Positions 19,010 through 28,275 of a stretch of DNA of 64,000 bases are shown here, piece after piece; position 1 is the stretch's first letter; every line of letters begins with the position of its first letter. This DNA comes from Rhynchopus euleeides (lineage: Eukaryota > Euglenozoa > Diplonemea > Diplonemida > Diplonemidae), in assembly GCA_963210315.1 (NCBI GenBank), contig OY723248.1, positions 2,434,727 to 2,498,726 of the forward strand. The letters run 5' to 3'. A program made the position numbers and the translations under genes. The notes under the pieces were generated by a model. It was not told where the DNA came from. It saw only the letters and a program-made list of their open reading frames with translations, and searched no databases.

Positions 19010-19829
19010 TGTTAGTTCTGCAAACCGTGTTGCTGCCGACACCACCCTCTTCGTCAGGCGTTGTCAGTGTGGAGGCCACGCGGCGTCACAGCATGCATGA
19101 TGCCGAAGGGCATCCGATGCCACTTTCTTGGCAGAACTTGCAAATCACCTGCTCGGGAGAAGTGCTTTTGATCCAGTCGCACACAATGCCCACCTATTCA
19201 CAGCAACGCCCTTCCACCGGGACACACCACACTGCCGACATGCGGACAAACAAAACCCCGGCTCCTTGTGTCTCACCTATCTGGCATCCACCGGTAATCA
19301 CGTGCGAGTTCTCCGAGATCCGAAGGGAGCTCTTTCGCGTGGAGGCGACTGAGGGCAGTTGCGAACGCACCTCTATGTTTCCTGGAGCAGCCGTGCTGTG
19401 GCTGGCTTACGCCCAGCAGAACAGAACCCACCTGAGGCCCGAGCCAGGCCCCAGCGTGAAGACACCCTCGAACACTTGCAGGGCACCCAGAGTGCCCCCA
19501 CGCCAGACCGTGCCGTGTTGTACGGCTGCTGCGATATGCCAAACAAGAGGCTGTGAGTGTGCCCACACCCCTTCCCGCACCCTTGGCCCTTCTGCCCCTC
19601 GCGATGGGGATAGCCTATCCCTGCTGCGTGTCTCACCAGTCCCACCACCACCACCACTCACTCCTCCGGCAGTGTGCCCTTCGCCACCCCTGCCACGGTG
19701 CCTTGCAACAGGCGTCAAGGCCTCCGTCCTCTGGTGCTACCCCCAGTGGGCGCACTGCGCCCTGTGAGCAAGGTGCAAGGGACCACTGGCGGTCTGCTTG
19801 CTTAGCCCGAGGCACCTGCTGCACGGCAC
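19010..19829. other. intergenic upstream of the second cyclase-like gene
   Basis: No gene is recognised. A short CCACCACCACCACCACTCA-like tract lies near 19643-19660. ORFs here are unconvincing. Confidence 0.4.
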
Positions 19830-22628
19830 ATGGCGCACGTGATGTCAGAAATGCGTGGCAGCGGCCTGTGCGTGGTGCTTCTCGTATCCCTTCTGTGCCC
19901 GTGCTGCAGTGCGTTGGAGAATCTAACTGTGCTTGCCGTGCAGGACTCCTTTTCCAACTCGATGCCAGCGACGCACGTCACTATCATCACCATCCCCTTG
20001 GTCGTGACAGCTGTCGCTGCCTGTATCGCGGGCGCCGTCGCTGTGATGCGCAGCCTGCGCGTGACAGTGCTGCTGGTGCTCTTCGTGTGGCTGGCCCTCA
20101 TCAGCGTGGGGACCATCTCGTGGTCCGTGACGTACGTCGCTACGCGTGACATCATCATGCAGCGGGCACAGGATAGCATCGCCTCGTCAGCCAGCCGTGC
20201 AGCCGACCGTGTCTCGCGGGAGCTGGGGTCCGGTGTCGACATCCTGACGTACGTGCAGTTCCTGGCAGGGTCGGAGCATTTTAATCCAAATGCGTCGTGG
20301 CCGCATGCACATCACTACCTCAGCAAGGTGATGCAGACCGTCGGGCGCGAGACACACTCCATCTGGCTGGTGCACTACGGCACCAAGGAGGGGCGCTTGC
20401 AAGGGGTGGAGACGCTGCACGCAACTGGTGGTGGGGAGTCTGCCGATGAGAGGCACTACGTGCGTACCCTACCAGGCGACTATCTGCCTTCGTGGGCCCG
20501 CTGCAGCGCGAGGGATTGGGCACATGTCGACTGTAGCTCGATCGTGACCACGGAGACTTGCGCAGACCCGGCGTCGCAGGCTGCCATGTTCTGCGGGGTG
20601 TCCTGTGGGTTCCCTGAACGGTCCACGAAGAACTGCATCGGGAAGGCTGCGATATTTGCTACGAACCTCGAGCGCGAGGGTGCGGCATCGACAGGGCCGG
20701 ATGGGCACCCCCTTGCAACAGAAGTAGGGTTCCAGGAGCCCCCTCCCGAGCAGCAGTCGGTGGTGACCCTGCTGTTCGAAAACTACGGGCGCCCGTGGTG
20801 GACCCGGAGTCGGACCCCTGTGTGGACGGCCCCCTTCCAGTACGCCACAAACTGGACGGGCATCACAGTGAGTGCTGCTGTTGAGGACTCGGCAGGGGTG
20901 TTTCTCGGGGCAGTGGCTGTCAACTTCCGCCTCGCGAATATGAACACCTTCATGGTGGAGATCAAGCCGTCTGCCAACGGCGTCGCGTTTCTCCTTGTCC
21001 TCAAAGACGAGCAGCTCGGTGTGGCGGACGCCCAGCTGGTGGGCAGCAGCATGGACCTGGAGGAGCTCACCGCCGACACCGGCACGGATCACTGGAACAC
21101 GCTTGATTCGATTGTGGTCTCTAACTTCGCACCGTCGTCGAAGATTGTGCTTGCCGTGGAGGATGTCGAGGAGCGCTGGGGGTCGCTGGAGGCTGCGCTT
21201 GCCGCGAACTCGATGTACTACAGCGACGATAACCTGATTGCATCGTACCCCATCCACTTGCCGGGTGGCCTCACGATGCTCTTGGTTGTCAGCGTGCCGC
21301 TGTCGGACATCATGGGTGAAGCGGATGCGGCCTCAACCATCTCGTTGGTCACCACGCTGTCCATCAGCATTCTTCTGGCACTGCTGACGGCCCTTGGCAT
21401 GATGCTGGCATTGAATCCTCTGAACCAGCTGCGGGAGGACATGTACGACGTGGCATGCATGAACCTCGAGGGGTACGATCAGCGCCAGAGGCGAAGCCAT
21501 CTCACAGAGGTCCGCAGCATGCAGGAGTCGTTCCACATGATGGTGCAGAACCTGACTGAGTACAAGCATTACCTGCCGCAGAGTGTGCTCCGGGAGACGG
21601 ACAGCGACGCGCAGGACACCTCGCAGACGTCGAAGCATCACCACCAGCCGAGGCGAATCACCCCCACTTCGTCCAGGTCATCGTCGTCGTCCCTCGACAC
21701 AGAGCTGGTCCGTGCGGAGGTGGGGCACCACGTCGGGGTGCGTCTGCGCAACATCTCGCTGCTGGTGTCCAACGTGTCGGGCTTCCTGCGCTGCTCTAAG
21801 AGCCTCCCTGCCCTGACGACACTGAGCCTGCACGCCGCCTACCTCGAGAAGATCGTCGGTTTGGTGAACCGGAACCGCGGCATTGTCGACGAGTTCATCG
21901 GGGACAAGGTGCACGCATCCTTCAACACGATAGTCGCCTCCAGCAGCCACCGCACACACGCCGCAGAGTGCATCAACGCCATCCGCGTCACATCATTTGT
22001 GCACGAAGAAACGGTGCTTGAGGTGAACGCAGCTGCCGTTGCCATGAAAGCCCTTTGCGGCAACTTCGGCTGCAAAGGGATGAAGAAGTACACCGTCTTC
22101 GGCACTCACGGGTCCAGCGTGTGGACGTATGAGAGGTGGGGGAAGGCGTGGGGTGCAGCCGCCTTGGTTGACGCATCCATTGCAGGGGAGACAGGAACGC
22201 TGTTCATCTTGAGAATGATTGCCAAGGTGCGAGTGCACGCAGTATACACCAACCGGGACAGCTACCTCTATGCCATCTGCGGCACGAAGCAGGTCCTCCA
22301 CGACGAGTGGATGTACCAACTCGAGCACGCCAGTGAGCAGGAAGGGGACATCCGCCAACACAACGCTGCCATGGCGTGCCTCTACGATGGGAGCCTGGCC
22401 GAGGCGCTGCGTATCATTGAAGGGTCATCGAGCTGCAGCAAAGAGGCGGTGTTCCTCCGGCACTGGATTCGCGAATGCGTCGAATCCGGGGCGGCGCCGC
22501 GGCCTGTGCCCCTTGCATACCGCCCTGACGTCAGACGCATGTTTGCACCAGCAGAATACGCTTTGCTGCCTGGAGAAGTGGCGCAGACTGATGCTGAGAT
22601 GACCACCTCACGCCTGTTTCATGATTAG
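19830..22628 (+). CDS. multi-TM membrane protein with degenerate class III cyclase domain
   Basis: 932 residues. The start at 19830 gives a signal-peptide-like N-terminus (CVVLLVSLLCPCCSA). Further hydrophobic helices lie at about 49-72 and 77-98, then a CACHE-like sensor region of about 400 residues and a helix at about 501-526. The membrane-proximal linker (VRSMQESFHMMVQNLTEYKHYLPQSVL) parallels that of the protein at 3394-5943. The cyclase-like domain has LLVSNVSGFLR with Asn (N648) at the first metal-binding Asp position, keeps the second Asp (FIGDKVHASF, D692), and lacks the catalytic Asn/Arg region. The two proteins share architecture and the same Asp-to-Asn change, so they are probably paralogues with non-canonical or no cyclase activity. 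Confidence 0.75.
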   Translation: MAHVMSEMRGSGLCVVLLVSLLCPCCSALENLTVLAVQDSFSNSMPATHVTIITIPLVVTAVAACIAGAVAVMRSLRVTVLLVLFVWLALISVGTISWSVTYVATRDIIMQRAQDSIASSASRAADRVSRELGSGVDILTYVQFLAGSEHFNPNASWPHAHHYLSKVMQTVGRETHSIWLVHYGTKEGRLQGVETLHATGGGESADERHYVRTLPGDYLPSWARCSARDWAHVDCSSIVTTETCADPASQAAMFCGVSCGFPERSTKNCIGKAAIFATNLEREGAASTGPDGHPLATEVGFQEPPPEQQSVVTLLFENYGRPWWTRSRTPVWTAPFQYATNWTGITVSAAVEDSAGVFLGAVAVNFRLANMNTFMVEIKPSANGVAFLLVLKDEQLGVADAQLVGSSMDLEELTADTGTDHWNTLDSIVVSNFAPSSKIVLAVEDVEERWGSLEAALAANSMYYSDDNLIASYPIHLPGGLTMLLVVSVPLSDIMGEADAASTISLVTTLSISILLALLTALGMMLALNPLNQLREDMYDVACMNLEGYDQRQRRSHLTEVRSMQESFHMMVQNLTEYKHYLPQSVLRETDSDAQDTSQTSKHHHQPRRITPTSSRSSSSSLDTELVRAEVGHHVGVRLRNISLLVSNVSGFLRCSKSLPALTTLSLHAAYLEKIVGLVNRNRGIVDEFIGDKVHASFNTIVASSSHRTHAAECINAIRVTSFVHEETVLEVNAAAVAMKALCGNFGCKGMKKYTVFGTHGSSVWTYERWGKAWGAAALVDASIAGETGTLFILRMIAKVRVHAVYTNRDSYLYAICGTKQVLHDEWMYQLEHASEQEGDIRQHNAAMACLYDGSLAEALRIIEGSSSCSKEAVFLRHWIRECVESGAAPRPVPLAYRPDVRRMFAPAEYALLPGEVAQTDAEMTTSRLFHD

Positions 22629-25600
22629 ACACGAATCGGATAGTTTGCCTCGCACACGAGGCAGCTACCCCAAGCTCTTTCGGACTGTCCAGATTTTGGT
22701 TTGTGGTTCACATGCCTCAAATGAGGAGCCCGGCCTGGGGTTTCTTGCACGGATCAGAAAGTCTCAACCGCTTCATGTCGCCTCTTGCTCTTCACTCCCG
22801 GTTGATTGGGCGGGTGTTGTGACAACCCATCGTTTGGTTTGCTTTTTTTTGGGAAGAAATAAACAAGAATCGCACATCACTTCTTATTCACAAATCACAA
22901 GCAAAAGGACTCCCGCACAGCGGCAGCGCTTCAGGCATACAAAGTCAAACCCGGGCAGGCTGATTTTGTAGCTTTTGCTTGCCGGAAATAAACACAACAC
23001 CACCACTATGGACACCGAAGACCGAGACACCACACCACGGACGACCTGGATGCCTACGTCGCCACTAAGAGTCGAGGGCACGCTCATGGGCTTCAAACAC
23101 CTGGTGCCAGTGCCCGGCTCTGGGAGCTGGTCAGTCACACAGCCAGGGCAACGCAGACCGTGGAAAATCTTGATGATTCTTGTCCTCACCATCCCAGTTC
23201 CACACTATCGAGGTCCCTCACGCACCTTCTGCCTCGATGGTCGTGGTGGCTGGTGCCTATCTTTACCTATTGTTTTCCTGTGTAGTATCTGGCGGTGCGG
23301 GTGCCGTGCTTCTTGAGGGGTCCAGTGGCAGCAGCTCAGGACGGCGAGTGTGGCAGAGTTGCGTCCCGCCGGAGCTGTGGGCACATCCAGAAATGAGAAT
23401 GTAAGGTCCCCAGCAACCCATCATCTTGTTTGATTGTTACAAAACAGCACAAGGAAAAATCAACGAAGCAACGAAACAAGCCACGCAGGACACACCCTCG
23501 CCCGGGGCTGGTGTGCTCTCGCGTTGTAACGAACAAACCCCCTATTTTCTTCAACCTTCTCTGGTTGCGATCCGCTCAAAAGAATTACAAAAAACGTACA
23601 TTCGAGGCTCAGCGTCGCTGGTGTCGTCGTCCCCGCTTGCCGTCCTCTCCCTGCTCTTGCTTCGAATCCTTTTTGTTCGGTTGACATGTCTTCACACAGG
23701 AGGGTCTCAAACTACGGGACAAGCGGCGAATCGTGGCGCCATGTTCTTTGCTGCTCTCCTGGGGTTTCCGCAGGGAAATTCCTGAAATCTCGAAAATTCG
23801 ACGCCCTCCGTTGGCAATGTTGGATCAGCGGGTTCACATGGAACATCAAGCGACGAGAGACCACGAATAACTGACCGAACTGACCCTCCACGGAGGCCTT
23901 TTGTGCATTCCTTTGCGCAGAAGCGTCATGCAGTTCTACACTACCGCCTCCGCCAGGCGAGAGTGTTTATAAGTGTGTATGGAGGCCTCAAATCATCAAA
24001 CGAAGGGACGCACCGCAGATGTGGCGGAAGAACGAAGTAGTACTTTGGGGGGGTGCGGCACAGGGCTGGGTGTAATAGGTTGGCAGGGGGGCACAGCCCC
24101 TTCCTGCATCAAGAGCGAAGCGTTACGAAGAGAGCTTGTGTTTTGTGTGTCTCGGCAATCGTATCAGCACTGCGCGCAGGGGGGTGGCCCAGGAGGCATA
24201 GTGCTGGTTCCCTTTGGAGTGAAAAAGTGCATCGTCGGCCCTGCCCTGTTGAGGTCCCGACCGACACGTCGTGCGATGTTGGCCTTCGACCCAAATTGGG
24301 GTGCCGTGAGTGAGCAAAATGCCAACCAATGATCTCTCAACTTCCAGAACCTATTCGGCAGAACGAACGACAGAGAAGTGAAGTCAAGAGGATTGTCAGG
24401 GTTTATGGCAGAACCTTTCCTCCCCGCCAGAAAAAATAATAGCGAGATGTGGGCGAAAGTGTGCCGACCCCTCCTGCGGGCTTGCGATAGTTTCATGAAT
24501 CGATCAGCGAGTCTAATCCGCACCGCACGTTTTCATTGAAAGAATCCTGACTGTGCACGTCTGTGAACCCAGAACGAAACAGGAATGAAACAAAAAGTCC
24601 TGCTCATAACCCATAACCCTTTCTCTCGCTTTCATCGCCAGGTCATGGTGAAAGTGATTTCCCCGAGATACCCGTACAATATAGAATCTTGTGATCCCAA
24701 GAGCATTGAGCCAGTTCTATTCGACGAAACCGATGGCGACGATGATGTGTGGCAAACGCCGGTATTATCTGCCAGCATCTGCCAGAGTTTCCTGCTTTTC
24801 TGACTACTGAGTCAGGGAATTTCCAGGCGCCTTCCTCGGCATGTTCTCGGATGCTGACCCACTGATGTTCCTCCGATCATTTGAGCGAATCAGGTGTCCC
24901 CCCACATCTGAGTGCGCATGTCTTCATGGCGGGGGCATGCCTCATGCCACTGCTGCCAGACTGCGAATGGTTGTCCCTTTGTCTCCTGTGTCTCCTGCTC
25001 AGGCTGTTGTCTCCTGCTGACACGACTGCGTGTCCCCCTCTTCGCTCCTTGTGCTCCATTCGTTGCTCGGGAAAAACTGTTCCTGTCCTGTTCCTTTCTT
25101 ATTGATGTATTGGGGTCGCATACATAGGTGTTGCAATGACGCCCCGAGAAGAACGAACTTCGAAAATAAATATGATGGGGATCGTCTACCCCCCTATCTC
25201 CCAAATTACACCCCCGCGCATCAGCACTGGGGGGTGACAGGCCCTCTGAGACCATATCCGGAGGTGCAGTCGGGTGTCCGACGGGCGTCAGAAGTGTGGA
25301 GACGCCCGGAAATGGGTCAAAACCTGAAAGGCTATCGCCGGGTTGGGATGGGGGGGGGGGGGAAGGGGCGCTCCCACTTTGTATTCTGCTCTCGTCAAAC
25401 GATCCTATTTTCCAACGATCTAATTTAAATGCATCCCGTGTGTCATTGAGGTGAACGTGTGTTCTGCGTCCTCTGTGCTTCTTGTGCTTATTATTGCTGG
25501 TGGTTTTGTGTTTCGCTTCCTATTATCGGAGTTCACTTACAGCGGTGGTCTCACGATGTGCTCTCAACACTGTGCCGCAGTGCTGCAGAGCGGGAGAGAA

Positions 25601-25941
25601 GGGACGGGGTTGAACGAATGTACATTGCCATTGCCTTCTTATTTGGCTGCCGGTTCGCCGTATCTGGGCTGAGGCACCCGTGTGGCTGTACTGGTGATCA
25701 TAGACACAACCGCATCTGTTGTTGTCTGTGGCAGTGCCTAGGAATGGAAGCTCCCTGATGTGGAAGGAGGCCGTTCCCACTGGTGCTGGCGGAAATAAAC
25801 GACAGCATTGTGGCCGCTCGAAAGGGCTGGGATCGGATCACCCCAACCCACCTCATGATTGCACCTTGCTGGCGGTGCCGGTTGTGGCTCCCTCTTTGCA
25901 CATGCTGTTTCATGAGACACGTGCACAAACAGGTTACTTTG
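22629..25941. other. 3.3-kb intergenic region, one weak ORF
   Basis: AATAAA occurs at about 22858 and 22987. A frame at 23008-23316 (MDTEDRDTTPR...) has fairly GC-rich third positions for its first 40 codons and a short hydrophobic stretch, but no recognisable domain and no supported splice partner; it may be a broken or spurious gene. A G12-type run lies near 25349-25362. A hairpin GCAGGGGGGCACAGCCCCTTCCTGC lies near 24084. A possible acceptor AAACAG precedes the next gene at 25932. Confidence 0.4.
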
Positions 25942-27087
25942 ATGGAGGTGAATGTGGTCTGCAGCACAGGCCAGCAAGTCACCGTCTCGACTCAGTGTGA
26001 TGACACGGTGCTTGTGCTTAAGCACCGCATTGCAGAGGCGGTCGGCCTGTCGCTGCATGCAGGCAGCGGCACGATGTGCCTTCTCTCATCTGGGGAGGAA
26101 CTTGAAGAGCACAGCCACCTGGCTGACACCCGTGTGGAGCACGGTAGCACAGTGACAGTCACCACGCGCCCTGCCGATGTGGCCATCCCCAGTTCATACC
26201 GCTGCACTGCGCCCGTCAGCAGCTTCGCCTTGTCGCCCTGCGGCTCGCGCTGCCTCATTGGGCGGTTTGACGGTGTGGTGGAGGAGTGGGACACACAGGA
26301 CCCCCGGTGCGTGCGGAGCCTGCGGGGGTTCAACGCCAGGGTGCACAGCCTTGCGGTGTCGTGGTGCCGCAGCCACATCTTCAGTGCAGGGGATGGGGGC
26401 CTCGTGCACCTCGATGCGGCAGTCGGATGTGTCAGACGCGAGTTCAACCGTGAGGCCACGCTGCACGTCGCGGTGATGTCATGCAACGAACGGGTTGCAG
26501 CAGGAACGGAGATGGATATTTGCATCTTCCGCATTTCCGACGGCGCGCTCCTCAAGCAGTGGCGGCCGCATGTGCAGGAATGGTGCAGCATCGCTGTGAG
26601 CCCGGCGTCGCAACAGGCAGCGACCTGCGACGATGGGAAGCAGGTCCGCCTGTGGGATGTGGACTGCACTATCGACGAACCGAAGAGGACCTTTCCCATC
26701 CCGGGTTGTGTCTGCGTCGCTGTGTCTGGATGCTGCCAATGGCTGGCTGTCGGATGCGATGCGGGGCATGTGTGTGTCGTGGAGGTGGACACAGGCCAGG
26801 TGCAAACCCTGGGCACCCACACTGATGATGTGCTGCGCGTGGCCTACACACCAAATGGGGTGCACCTCGTGTCCGCATCGTGGGATACCATCAACGTGTG
26901 GGACACAGCCAGAGGGGGGTTCGCTGCGCAGTACAGCGGTAGCCTTTTTGCACTGGCGCCGTGCTCGCGATACATCGTGTACAAAACAGTTTCCTGGAGT
27001 GTGCTTCATGTCAGATGCCTTCCCTCTGCCGGGGATGAAGGCGACGTGGTTGCAGGACTCTCAGAGGCTGCACCGCCTGCACACTGA
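25942..27087 (+). CDS. ubiquitin-like domain / WD40 beta-propeller protein
   Basis: 381 residues from the ATG at 25942. The open frame extends upstream, but the fold begins exactly at MEVNVV and a possible acceptor lies just before it. Residues 1-78 read as a ubiquitin-like fold (LKHRIAEAVGL, SSGEELEEHSHLADTRVEHGSTVTVTTR). The rest forms WD40 blades, with repeats ending in variants such as VEEWDTQD, VRLWDVD and INVWDTA. WD40 propellers are protein-binding platforms; a ubiquitin-like fusion suggests a link to ubiquitin-system or proteasome partners, but this is inference. No Gly-Gly processing site is apparent after the ubiquitin-like part, so it is not expected to be cleaved as a modifier. 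Confidence 0.72.
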   Translation: MEVNVVCSTGQQVTVSTQCDDTVLVLKHRIAEAVGLSLHAGSGTMCLLSSGEELEEHSHLADTRVEHGSTVTVTTRPADVAIPSSYRCTAPVSSFALSPCGSRCLIGRFDGVVEEWDTQDPRCVRSLRGFNARVHSLAVSWCRSHIFSAGDGGLVHLDAAVGCVRREFNREATLHVAVMSCNERVAAGTEMDICIFRISDGALLKQWRPHVQEWCSIAVSPASQQAATCDDGKQVRLWDVDCTIDEPKRTFPIPGCVCVAVSGCCQWLAVGCDAGHVCVVEVDTGQVQTLGTHTDDVLRVAYTPNGVHLVSASWDTINVWDTARGGFAAQYSGSLFALAPCSRYIVYKTVSWSVLHVRCLPSAGDEGDVVAGLSEAAPPAH

Positions 27088-27433
27088 TTTAGCTTCGGAT
27101 ATCCGTTGCAGGGTGCGGTGTGTCTGAGACTTATTAGCCTCGGCAGAGTTGACAGAAGGGTGTGGCGTCTTGGAAATAAAAGGAGACAGCTTGGGGGTGC
27201 CCCACATGCATCCTGGGCACGATATGACCCAAGCGAGGAACTGCTGGCCAGGCATGACCCAACATGGGGCGCGCTAACGTTGCATTGCCCCCCATACCCC
27301 TGCCACCCTGCCTGTTGTGTGTGTGTCTGGTGTCCCCAGCCCCCCAGTCACATTCCATCCACACACCTGCAGGTGCCGCCTGTTCGGTGCTGCTTTCTCA
27401 GGGCATCTCCAGACACAGAGCGGCATTGATATT
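27088..27433. other. intergenic, probable splice acceptor
   Basis: TGCTGCTTTCTCAG (about 27389-27402) is a good pyrimidine-AG acceptor about 30 bases before the next ATG, with no upstream exon of that gene in view. This would fit trans-splicing. Confidence 0.4.
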
Positions 27434-27718
27434 ATGTGGGTTCGGCCATGGCATGTGCTCTTGATGGTGTTGTGCAGTGCCCAAGTCCTGTCCGCAGCAG
27501 CAAACAACAATACAAATGTGACCGTGACCGTCGTGCCTGACTCATCCGATGACGACAACCTGGCTGGTGAGGAGATCGTGATTGTCCTCTCTGTGATGGT
27601 GGGCATCTGTATCGTGCTGTTCGGCTTGTACTGTGTATTCCGGGAGCCTGCCCCCGCGAGCGGCGAGGCTGATGCTGATGCTGAGGAGGGTGAGCTTGAG
27701 GCTGTCCCAGAGGCGTAA
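27434..27718 (+). CDS. small type I membrane protein
   Basis: 94 residues from ATG 27434, the first in-frame ATG after the likely acceptor. A signal peptide covers about 1-22 (WHVLLMVLCSAQVLSA). The ectodomain of about 25 residues has two N-glycosylation sequons (NNT, NVT). One TM helix spans 47-69 (IVIVLSVMVGICIVLFGLYCVF), and the short cytosolic tail is strongly acidic (EADADAEEGELEAVPEA). Not matched to a known family. The plan (signal, short ectodomain, TM, charged tail) is repeated by the gene at 40489. Confidence 0.65.
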   Translation: MWVRPWHVLLMVLCSAQVLSAAANNNTNVTVTVVPDSSDDDNLAGEEIVIVLSVMVGICIVLFGLYCVFREPAPASGEADADAEEGELEAVPEA

Positions 27719-28275
27719 CCGCCCAGTATATCTGTGCTGCCCTCAGGCACGCTTCTGCAAGCGTGCTGCTGCAAGCCGTGTGCAACCCTGCCTGCCTGCA
27801 TGGATCCCATGTGTCACCTGGAAAGCAGACGTCGCAGGCGTAGTGTACACATCAGTGCCTGGTGATTCCCAACTGGCCCAATCATGGTGTTGTAATAGGA
27901 GTGTCGATCGCAGTCTGTTGCAGGGTGGGGGTGTGTGAATTGTGACGGGTAGTCTGGGGTGGGGGTGGGGAGGTGGGAGCAATCTCTTACTCTTGCTTTA
28001 TCAGAGTGTACAATCTCTCAGTGTATACAACCCTCAGGTTTCAGTAAGCGCAACCGCAAGTCTCGCGCGGAGGCCGGCTACCCCTTCCGCCCAGTCACCC
28101 CCCAACCCTGGCATTTGTCAGCACACCACGGTCTGCACTCCCTTGGCACCACTTTCAATTTTAACCTCACTGTGTGAGTGTCTGTGTCGAAAACCTGTTC
28201 GTGCCCGCCCTGGAGGTCCAACCTTCCCTGCACTACATTGACACCACATCCAGACTTGTAGCTTCCTGGAGACAC
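27719..28275. other. intergenic
   Basis: A G-rich stretch lies at about 27948-27975. A possible acceptor ACTTGTAG (about 28254-28261) precedes the ATG of the receptor kinase gene. No gene is seen. Confidence 0.4.
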
